NCBI GenBank assembly: GCA_937901745.1
Contig: CALGSZ010000149.1
Location: forward strand, 1 to 5,108
Source: an uncultured Chloroflexota bacterium
GTDB taxonomy: Bacteria; Chloroflexota; Chloroflexia; Thermomicrobiales; UBA6265
Length of the DNA: 5,108 nucleotides
Direction: 5' to 3'
Part shown: piece by piece, positions 1 to 4,566 of the stretch
Layout: each line of letters begins with the position of its first letter
Numbering within the stretch: position 1 is the first letter of the stretch
Position numbers and translations under genes: made by a program
Notes under the pieces: model-generated
What the model was told of the DNA's origin: nothing
Seen by the model: only the letters and a program-made list of their open reading frames with translations
Databases searched by the model: none

Positions 1-37
1 TGCGCGCCGCAGAACCATCAATATCAGACCTCAGCCA

Positions 38-340
38 CTATGTGCAGGATCCGGGATTATCGGACCTCGGGAACGGAATCCGCTTCTCGCCGCGGTAGAC
101 TCCCCCGAACGCGAAGCAACTGGCGCCACTCTCGAGCAGGAGCGGTCCAGAGCTGGCGTTCTTGTAGGTGAGCCTGGCGACGGCTTTGCCCGGCGCATCG
201 ATCACCTTCGGCTCGATCGTGAGCGTCACGCGCAAACCCTGGTCGGACAACACGCTCGCCGCCGGGTCGAGACTGTCCGTGGCCTTGCAGGCGCCGAGGG
301 CGACGGCCGCCAGGAGCAGCAGGTATCGTGGTCTGATCAT
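38..340 (-). CDS. Small lipoprotein, BsuPI-like beta domain, possibly C-terminally short
   Basis: Predicted 100-residue exported lipoprotein of unknown function. I start it at the ATG at 340 because that places a hydrophobic signal (residues 6-17) directly after a short basic N-terminus (MIRPR). The segment ends in a good lipobox, LGA-C18, and a GGGAG ribosome site lies 9 nt upstream. An in-frame start 30 bases further up would only add a polar tail. After a linker, residues 35-99 read as a small beta sandwich with the pattern of BsuPI-type domains: alternating hydrophobic strands, then LTYKNASSGPL, then a Cys75 strand. Cys75 and Cys99 could form a disulfide. The frame stops right after Cys99, where such domains often have further strands, so the C-terminus may be lost. 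It lies 122 bp downstream of the DUF6174-like gene on the same strand and may share its transcript. The BsuPI comparison is from memory of the fold pattern, not a search. Confidence 0.7.
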   Translation of the reverse strand: MIRPRYLLLLAAVALGACKATDSLDPAASVLSDQGLRVTLTIEPKVIDAPGKAVARLTYKNASSGPLLLESGASCFAFGGVYRGEKRIPFPRSDNPGSCT

Positions 341-462
341 CGCATCAGACTCCCGCGGGGATCGATTCACTCAGCACAGCCCGTAATCCCCAACGTCCGC
401 GGGTGCCGCGTGGTCACACCGCAGCGCGGGACAAATCCCACGATCCCCGGTTTCGTACCGGC

Positions 463-918
463 TCAGCGAGAGGGAGCGAAGTTCCGAATGGAATACCGGC
501 GACCAGCATCGAGCGCCCAGTCGCCTATGTCGGCTTCGATGGGGACGCCTCGCCGGTCGAACGATGCGTGGTTCAGGTCGCCGCTGGCATGTGCGGCAAG
601 GATTTCATCCCAGATCTCGTCGACGGTCAAGGTCAGGTCTGGCGCAGGCTCGCCATCCGGCCTGTATGCCTCCACGACCTTTCTGTCTGCCACGCGAATC
701 GTGTAGTAGCCGGACCGGGGCATCATTGCAAACTCCATGGCGACCTCGAAGGTGTAGCTGGCCACGTTCCATGCCAGCCACGCCCGCCGCGCCATGGGGA
801 TGTTGCTGTGCGGCTCGGTCGGCTGAGAACACGCCGGCTGGACGAACGCCACGAGGGCAGCCAGGTACAACGAAGCGGCGGGGACTCGTGACGAAACGCG
901 TGGGAACCTGCCAAACAT
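463..918 (-). CDS. DUF6174-like putative lipoprotein
   Basis: Protein of 151 residues. The ATG at 918 is well supported by GGAGG 7 nt upstream. A hydrophobic stretch (about residues 13-29) is followed by Cys30 (QPA-C30-SQ), a poor but possible lipobox. Cys30 is the only cysteine, which favours a lipid anchor over a disulfide. The mature part follows the DUF6174 layout: an N-terminal Trp-rich helix and SYTFEV (residues 47-59), a strand YTIRVADRKVV (72-82), a helix LTVDEIWDEILAA (97-109), then ASFDRRGVPIEADIGDW (118-134) and a closing YSIRNF strand. The last block matches the usual 'yd..GyP..i..D' end of that family. Function is unknown; such proteins are usually small cell-envelope proteins. 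The next gene on this strand (38-340) follows after 122 bp. The family call rests on pattern recall, so it is fairly but not fully sure. Confidence 0.78.
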   Translation of the reverse strand: MFGRFPRVSSRVPAASLYLAALVAFVQPACSQPTEPHSNIPMARRAWLAWNVASYTFEVAMEFAMMPRSGYYTIRVADRKVVEAYRPDGEPAPDLTLTVDEIWDEILAAHASGDLNHASFDRRGVPIEADIGDWALDAGRRYSIRNFAPSR

Positions 919-1144
919 ACGTCACCCTCCGCCAGCGGCTGATAGACGCCCGGCATTAGGCAACGCTCGAAGCGCGGTCATCCGGACAAGGAGGGCACCG
1001 GAGGATCGTCCACAGCAGGGAGGTCTGTTCTCCGCGACCCCGGTCGGCCCGCTCAGACCAACCCGCCGGGGTGCAAATGGGCCGACGCGCGGGAGGCGTT
1101 GTTCAGCGAGCGGAGCTCATCGTTGCCCTCGGCGCAGGACGGGA

Positions 1145-1435
1145 TCACGTCAAGCACTTGATTTCATACGTGACATTACGCACGACCCCCGGGCCGACAC
1201 GATACGATTCCCCTCCTGTCTCCTTGCTCAATCTGAAGGAGAAACTTCGCTCATCCGGACCAATCGGAATAATGGAAGTGCCGGGCCGGACCGTCGCGAT
1301 GGCTCCCCTCCCGCCATAAACGTCAACGAGGGTGCCGGTGTTGTTGTGAACAATGAGCTCGGCCTGGCCTGCGCATCGCAGCGATAGGTTTTGCACGTTC
1401 GGAGCCCTCGCAGCAGCAGCGCGCACTTTGAGCAC
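1145..1435 (-). CDS. Small hypothetical beta-rich protein, start uncertain
   Basis: Frame of up to 96 residues that I do not recognise. From about residue 25 on it looks like a genuine small beta domain: AELIVHNNTGTLVDVYGG, then IATVRPGTSIIPIG, then FSFRL and a last strand VTYEIKC. Cys21 and Cys94 sit near the two ends and could pair in an exported protein. The N-terminus is not convincing. The first possible start is GTG at 1435, without a ribosome site and without a normal signal peptide. A second GTG at 1396 has GAGGG 8 nt upstream and would give 83 residues. All three frames upstream close quickly (stops near 1461-1480), so a lost or decayed signal peptide is possible. The stop is TGA. 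The downstream stretch to 919 holds no gene I can support. Confidence 0.45.
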   Translation of the reverse strand: MLKVRAAAARAPNVQNLSLRCAGQAELIVHNNTGTLVDVYGGRGAIATVRPGTSIIPIGPDERSFSFRLSKETGGESYRVGPGVVRNVTYEIKCLT

Positions 1436-1758
1436 GGCGGCGGGATACAGGCATCCAGGGGACCGTCAGGCTAGACGTTCACGTACGCCCTCGCATTGCC
1501 AGATCCCTCCAGTCAGTCTCACAGTGTGACAGTCTAATCACCGCCGCATGGCACCATACCCGCCTCGCAAGACTTCAGCAAGCTTTCCGTCGGCCTAGCC
1601 TTCGCGAACCACGTGCGCACCCAGCCACGCGCGACATTACGCGCGCCGAGTCTTCATCTCATGAACATGGGTCGTGCAGACCTACGTGACAGAGAAGTCA
1701 AAACTGCTTGTCAGAGCTCGACCACCGGTGGCTCCGAGTCGGCGTCGTTAGACTCCTG
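1436..1758. other. Gene-free stretch with small palindromes
   Basis: No coding region, tRNA or rRNA is supported in these 323 bases. The plus-strand open frame that begins at 1613 runs into the antisense of the 1759-2403 gene and has no protein-like pattern. Visible structure: an 11-nt palindrome TCACA-G-TGTGA at 1519-1529 with CAGTCT repeated on both sides; a perfect 10-nt palindrome CCACCGGTGG at 1722-1731; and a GAGTC/GACTC stem (1736-1740 with 1751-1755). The last two lie just past the stop of the 1759-2403 gene and may help end its transcript, but no T-run follows closely. Confidence 0.5.
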
Positions 1759-2403
1759 TCACAAGGGCCGACCCGGGGCTCCCGCTTCGCCTGCACCTAC
1801 GAGTCTCTGCAGAGCCGCTTCCCAAGCCCATAGCCTTCCACGAATAGCCGATTCAAGCTCGCTCAATGCATCCCAGACTCTAGGTAGATTCTCGTCAAGA
1901 TATGTCTTGATCTCCTCTGTTCTCGAGTAGTCTTTATCCGCAAGCTCGACTGCAACCAGTCTAATGGGTAGTTGCGCTTTCAGTAGAGGGACGTGCATCT
2001 CCTGAGGGAAGAACGGACTCAGTCGCCGAATGTGGTCACGGAGCTCTCCAACTTTGTTGCCGAATTCCCGGTAGGCCGCAGCGCTGGCATTTCGCGCCAC
2101 TCCGTCGTACCACACCGTTGAGGCCGCCTTCTCTAGCTCCAGATAGGCGTCCCATAGCTCTCGGTAGATTGAGACTTCGAGCTGGAAGAGGTGGCCATGC
2201 GCAGCGACGGCCTTCTGAACTGCGCTTGAGAACTCCGCCTGCACAGCCTCTAGACGGCGAGTGACACGATCGATGTCCTGAACCGTGGCTAGATTCGCCC
2301 CTTTCTTGCCGCCGTAACCTGAAGCAAGCCCTTCCGCCAACCTGAGCATCACAAGACCGACAGCTACCCCGAAGAAGCCCGCAACGAAGGCCATTCCTTC
2401 CAT
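1759..2403 (-). CDS. Membrane-anchored helical protein of unknown function
   Basis: Protein of 214 residues starting at ATG 2403, with a strong GGAGG site 8 nt upstream. Residues 4-21 form one hydrophobic segment (FVAGFFGVAVGLVML), most simply a single N-terminal membrane anchor that is not cleaved. After a glycine- and lysine-rich turn, GANLATVQDIDRVTRRLEAV (residues 35-54) begins a long helix. Its NLAT-x-x-DI-x-x-(I/V)TR pattern resembles a motif in many bacterial coiled-coil membrane proteins of unknown function ('NLATKEDIEEIT'). The rest is almost all helical and charged, with a Trp/Tyr-rich patch (IYRELWDAYLEL, 79-90) and no enzyme motif, so a structural, sensor or scaffold role is possible but not shown. 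Its base composition is more AT-rich than the genes on the right, a hint of transfer. The stop is TGA. Confidence 0.75.
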   Translation of the reverse strand: MEGMAFVAGFFGVAVGLVMLRLAEGLASGYGGKKGANLATVQDIDRVTRRLEAVQAEFSSAVQKAVAAHGHLFQLEVSIYRELWDAYLELEKAASTVWYDGVARNASAAAYREFGNKVGELRDHIRRLSPFFPQEMHVPLLKAQLPIRLVAVELADKDYSRTEEIKTYLDENLPRVWDALSELESAIRGRLWAWEAALQRLVGAGEAGAPGRPL

Positions 2404-2452
2404 CGACCGATCCTCCGGATCGCCATTTCCGAGTGCTGGCTCACCCGAACGA

Positions 2453-2482
2453 GCTATATGGCGCCGCTTGCCGTACGGTTAA
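2453..2482 (-). promoter_or_regulatory. Weak candidate promoter for the membrane-anchored protein
   Basis: Reading the minus strand, TTAACC (2482-2477) and TATAGC (2458-2453) are separated by 18 nt. Each matches the sigma70 consensus at four of six positions. A start about 7 nt further would give a leader of roughly 40 nt before the ATG at 2403. This is a weak pattern match only. Confidence 0.3.
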
Positions 2483-2549
2483 GTGTCACCTGCTTCGGGC
2501 AAACTGCAGGAAACGCCGAAAGCCGCTGACTGATTCGCGGGCCCGCTAT

Positions 2550-2585
2550 GCCAACTGGGCGATTGCCTAGGGCATTTCCCTTGGC
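2550..2585 (-). terminator. Hairpin just after a lipoprotein stop, possible terminator
   Basis: Immediately past the TAA of the 2588-2863 gene, GCCAA (2550-2554) pairs with TTGGC (2581-2585). Inside it GGG (2557-2559) pairs with CCC (2578-2580) across a 2-nt bulge, and there is an inner TGCC/GGCA stem with a three-base loop (2564-2574). No U-run follows on the minus strand, so it may be an imperfect terminator or simply a stabilising 3' structure. Confidence 0.35.
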
Positions 2586-2587
2586 GG

Positions 2588-2863
2588 TTAGCGCAGATCG
2601 CTTTCGATTCCATTGGACGGATCGCAGTAATCCCGTAGCCAATGGCCATTGGTCTCAACGGCGGGTCTAATGACCTCGCGGCGATCGTTCCTGACGGTTG
2701 CAACGACCCGGAACTCGAACCGGGTCGGAGCCGCTTGTGACGGAACTGCTGTGTAGCTTCTCCGATCCACGCTGAGGCTCACGCCCCGGGCCGTATCGAG
2801 CACCTCGTCCCCGTCACACGCGAGCAGCGCCGCACACGAGAGAACCAGTGCTGCGTATCTCAT
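2588..2863 (-). CDS. Small lipoprotein of unknown function
   Basis: Protein of 91 residues. The frame is open far upstream through the methyltransferase gene, but the real start is clearly the ATG at 2863. It gives a short signal (MRYAALVLSCAALLAC) with a clean lipobox LLA-C16, and a GAGG ribosome site 6 nt upstream that overlaps the end of the methyltransferase frame. The mature part is about 75 residues, acidic just after the Cys (DGDE) and then beta-rich: GVSLSVDRRSYTAV (27-40), FEFRVVATVRND (49-60), then REVIRPAVETNGHWL and Cys80. Its plan resembles the other small lipoprotein at 38-340: lipobox, short linker, one small beta domain, end soon after a cysteine. I do not know a function; it presumably sits at the inner or outer membrane. 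It starts 8 bp after the truncated methyltransferase, so the two are probably on one transcript. Confidence 0.72.
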   Translation of the reverse strand: MRYAALVLSCAALLACDGDEVLDTARGVSLSVDRRSYTAVPSQAAPTRFEFRVVATVRNDRREVIRPAVETNGHWLRDYCDPSNGIESDLR

Positions 2864-2871
2864 CGTAAGCC

Positions 2872-3186
2872 TCACGCTACCGATCCGCCTTCGCGCACGT
2901 TGACGCACAGCACCCGGTCGAACGCCCCGTCTTCGAACGGGATGCCTTCGGTCAGGTCGTGCACGACGAAGGTGAAGCGCGGGTCTCCTTCGGTGGCCGC
3001 GCGCGCGGCGTCGATGGACTGCTGCGATGAATCGATCCCGACGCGGCGCACGTCCTCGAACGCGTGCTCGGCCAGCATCCGAAGGTGCTCCCCGCGACCG
3101 CAGCCCAGATCGAGGATCGCCGTTGCTCCGGAGGCGTTCAGGAGCGAGGGGACGTGCTCGTAAACCGGACGGATATCCTCGGCCAT
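2872..3186 (-). CDS. Class I SAM-dependent methyltransferase, C-terminally truncated
   Basis: Frame of 104 residues with the first half of a Rossmann-type methyltransferase (Methyltransf_11/25 type). Motif I is ILDLGCGRG (residues 24-32), which binds SAM. The acidic residue ending the second strand is D52 in VGIDSS. The adenine-side acidic motif is HDL (76-78). FDRVLCVNV (89-97) is the fourth strand. In complete members this strand is followed by the 'leh' segment and at least 100 more residues that complete the sheet and bind substrate. Here the protein runs into REGGSVA and a TGA stop. The following DNA encodes a lipoprotein, not the missing half, so it is probably an inactive remnant. The ATG at 3186 has GAGG 7 nt upstream. 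It lies 67 bp downstream of the VOC gene on the same strand. Substrate cannot be told. Confidence 0.75.
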   Translation of the reverse strand: MAEDIRPVYEHVPSLLNASGATAILDLGCGRGEHLRMLAEHAFEDVRRVGIDSSQQSIDAARAATEGDPRFTFVVHDLTEGIPFEDGAFDRVLCVNVREGGSVA

Positions 3187-3253
3187 GGTCGCGCCTCACG
3201 GCTGGAGGATGTGTGTGAGTAACGAGGCAGCCGCCCCAGCGGCCGCCGTGCCT

Positions 3254-3664
3254 TCAGCTCTCCGCCGGGGCGCGCGGACGCGTGAGGAACCCGAGGATCG
3301 TCCCTTCCGGCGCCTCCACGTAGGCCACCGTCTGGCCCCACGGCATCACCCGCGGCGGCGTCAGCGGCGCAGCGCCGGCGGCGACCGCCCGTTCGAACGC
3401 CGCCGGCACGTCGTCAGTCCAGAACGCGAGCTCCGCCCCCCGCACCCGCCCGTGCTCGGCGCTCGCGTACCCCGCCTCGAGCATCAGCGCCCCCGCGGCA
3501 TGCGACGCCACCGCGACCGCCTGCTCAGGGCCGAGGAGCGCGAACCCGAGCTCGCGGTCGTAGTACGACGGCGCCAATCCGGTCGCGCGCTCGTAGAACG
3601 CCACCGTGGCCGCGATGTCGCCCGTGTACACCACGGCCGAGGCAAACTGCAATGGAGTCGTCAC
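3254..3664 (-). CDS. VOC family protein (glyoxalase/bleomycin-resistance fold)
   Basis: Protein of 136 residues. I chose the GTG at 3664 because GGAGG lies 5 nt upstream and the fold begins at once. The frame is open to a GTG at 3700, which would add 12 polar residues and lacks such a site. The sequence has the two beta-alpha-beta-beta-beta halves of the vicinal oxygen chelate fold. Half one is FASAVVYTGDIAATVAFYER (7-26) through AVASHAAG (51-58). Half two is AELAFWTDDVPAAFERAVAAG (77-97) and PWGQTVAYVEAPEGTILGF (108-126). The PWGQTVAYV stretch is typical of a common small VOC group of unknown substrate. The usual first metal ligand (His on strand one) is replaced by Ala here; H55, E78 and E118 remain as possible ligands, so metal-dependent catalysis is doubtful. 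The exact reaction cannot be assigned. The stop is TGA. Confidence 0.88.
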   Translation of the reverse strand: MTTPLQFASAVVYTGDIAATVAFYERATGLAPSYYDRELGFALLGPEQAVAVASHAAGALMLEAGYASAEHGRVRGAELAFWTDDVPAAFERAVAAGAAPLTPPRVMPWGQTVAYVEAPEGTILGFLTRPRAPAES

Positions 3665-3707
3665 TCGAACCTCCGAGGAGGGAGAGGCCTGCACGTTCAC
3701 GCTACGG

Positions 3708-3730
3708 GTACGTTAACGCGTACGAGTACG
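3708..3730. repeat. Three GTACG repeats with a CGTTAACG palindrome
   Basis: GTACG occurs at 3708-3712, 3720-3724 and 3726-3730. The first, with the CGTAC at 3719-3723, flanks a palindromic CGTTAACG (3711-3718). The cluster lies about 45 bp upstream of the VOC start, in the position of an operator. No clear -10/-35 pair is seen with it, so a regulatory role is only a suggestion. Confidence 0.35.
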
Positions 3731-3832
3731 TTTCGCGCAGGCCCCTCCTCGGACGCAGGCCGGCGATTCTCCCGCGCGCCAGCTTGACACGCCGTCATGC
3801 GCCATGGGGGATGAGATAACCACCAGCCGCGA

Positions 3833-4447
3833 CTAACCTTCGCCGCCGCCCTCCCCCTCCTCCACCTCCTCCGCGGGCAGCAGCTTCTTGATCGCCTCGC
3901 CCAGCTCCTCGTACGCCGTCGGGTCGATCTCGCGGAACGGCACGGCGCGGTAGGCGATCTTGCCGTCCGGGCCGACGACGAACAGGTTCCGGTTGGTCAG
4001 CGGGCCACGCGGCGAGAGCGCGCCGTACATGCGCCCGACCTCGAGGTTGGCGTCGCTGGCCATGAGGAAGGGGAACTCGTCGTCCTTCGCCCAGGAGGCG
4101 AGGACTTCCGGCGAATCGGCGCTGATCGCGATCAGCACCACGTTGCGGCCGCCGTTGAAGAGCTGCGCGTACTGATCACGGTACGCGTGCATCTGGATCG
4201 TTCAGCCACGTGTCCGGGCGCGGAAGAAGAACGCCAGGACGACGATCTTCCCCTTGTAATCGCTGAGCCGGACAGGATCCCGGAGGATCCCCCACCGCGT
4301 GGCCCCGGGCAGCTCGAAGTCCGGCGCGACGGCGCCGATCTCGAGCGGCGGGGGTAATTCTTGCTGCTGTTGTGGCTCCTGGGCGCGCAGCACGCCGGGC
4401 GCCGCGAGCGCCGACAGGAGGGCGAGCAGCGGCACGAGACGTCGCAT
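3833..4447 (-). CDS. Exported selenocysteine-containing peroxiredoxin (in-frame UGA = Sec82)
   Basis: A 204-residue AhpC/TSA peroxiredoxin of the Bcp/1-Cys type, read through one in-frame TGA at 4204-4202. Before it lies ATG 4447 (CGGAG 8 nt upstream), a signal peptide (residues 1-22, ending VLRA before QEP), and the family N-terminus GAVAPDFELPG plus LSDYKGKIVVLAFF. After it, TIQMHAYRDQYAQLF, VVLIAISADSPEVLASWA, FPFLMASDANLEVGRMYGA and NRNLFVVGPDGKIAY continue the fold without any frame change. The TGA sits exactly at the peroxidatic position: FRARTRG-U-TIQ against 'P...T.GCT' in cysteine homologues. Thr79 of that motif and the catalytic Arg153 are kept; the motif Pro is Phe75. The whole protein contains no Cys, so there is no resolving residue. 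It likely reduces peroxides outside the cytoplasm. The tail (191-204) is Glu/Gly-rich. The stop is TAG. A nonsense mutation is the alternative, but position, intact downstream frame and hairpin argue against it. Confidence 0.88.
4166..4204 (-). promoter_or_regulatory. Candidate bacterial SECIS element after the Sec UGA
   Basis: On the minus strand the UGA (4204-4202) is followed by 14 nt and then by a perfect 7-bp stem, CGCGUAC (4187-4181) with GUACGCG (4172-4166), closed by the loop CGUGAUCA (4180-4173). The loop begins 21 nt after the UGA and has a G at its second position. This fits the known plan of bacterial SECIS elements: within the coding region, right after the UGA, with a G among the first two loop bases. 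Its role would be to bring SelB with Sec-tRNA to the ribosome. An outer GCUG/CAGC pairing around the UGA is also possible but needs a large one-sided bulge. Confidence 0.72.
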
Positions 4448-4466
4448 ACTCCACACTCCGCGAGGG

Positions 4467-4494
4467 TGGACGTTCGATGGGCAGGGCACATTAT
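4467..4494 (+). promoter_or_regulatory. Candidate promoter for the divergent MFS gene
   Basis: TGGACG (4467-4472) and CATTAT (4489-4494) are 16 nt apart on the plus strand. The -10 keeps the important A at position 2 and T at position 6. It shares its core with the minus-strand promoter and would start transcripts near 4501, upstream of the ATG at 4567. Confidence 0.4.
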
Positions 4495-4519
4495 AGGGGG
4501 GAGGACGCCGCGCCGTCCA
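4490..4519 (-). promoter_or_regulatory. Sigma70-type promoter for the selenoprotein peroxiredoxin
   Basis: Reading the minus strand, a perfect TATAAT (4495-4490) is preceded at 18 nt by TGGACG (4519-4514), which matches TTGACA at four of six positions. Transcription would begin near 4482 and give a leader of about 35 nt before the ATG at 4447. In DNA this GC-rich a perfect -10 box is unlikely to be chance. Confidence 0.65.
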
Positions 4520-4566
4520 CCTGGGCGCGGGCCGCGGCGGCACGGCCGGCCGCGGCTGCGGCTGCA

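Noticed and set aside
403..891. Plus-strand open frame of 162 codons
   Set aside because: It is the antisense shadow of the DUF6174-like gene, lacks a protein-like pattern, and has no clear ribosome site.
1519..1529. TCACA-G-TGTGA as a regulator site
   Set aside because: The half-sites are in the opposite order and spacing to the CRP consensus, and no gene start is close enough to suggest use.
2460..2590. Integron attC site between the helical protein and the second lipoprotein
   Set aside because: GTTAAGT at 2478-2484 fits the GTTRRRY core, but there is no matching partner core at the right distance and the inner L boxes do not pair.
2408..2892. GGATCGGT shared by the leader of the helical protein gene and the methyltransferase end, as a cassette boundary
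   Set aside because: Only 8 bases are shared and the flanks differ; chance is sufficient.
3185..3787. Plus-strand open frame of 200 codons
   Set aside because: Arg/His-rich, low-information translation opposite the well-supported VOC gene; typical of GC-rich antisense frames.
3784..3815. Perfect TTGACA on the plus strand at 3784-3789
   Set aside because: No -10 box at a suitable distance and no plus-strand gene downstream.
4202..4204. The TGA as a true stop or a nonsense mutation making the peroxiredoxin a pseudogene
   Set aside because: It falls exactly on the catalytic position, the downstream frame is intact to a normal end with all motifs, and a SECIS-like hairpin follows. It remains the alternative until selenocysteine genes are shown in the host.
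4477..4566. Upstream start for the MFS transporter at 4477
   Set aside because: It has a weak GGTGG site, but the added residues are Ala/Arg-rich without family match and the region carries the promoter core. It cannot be fully excluded.
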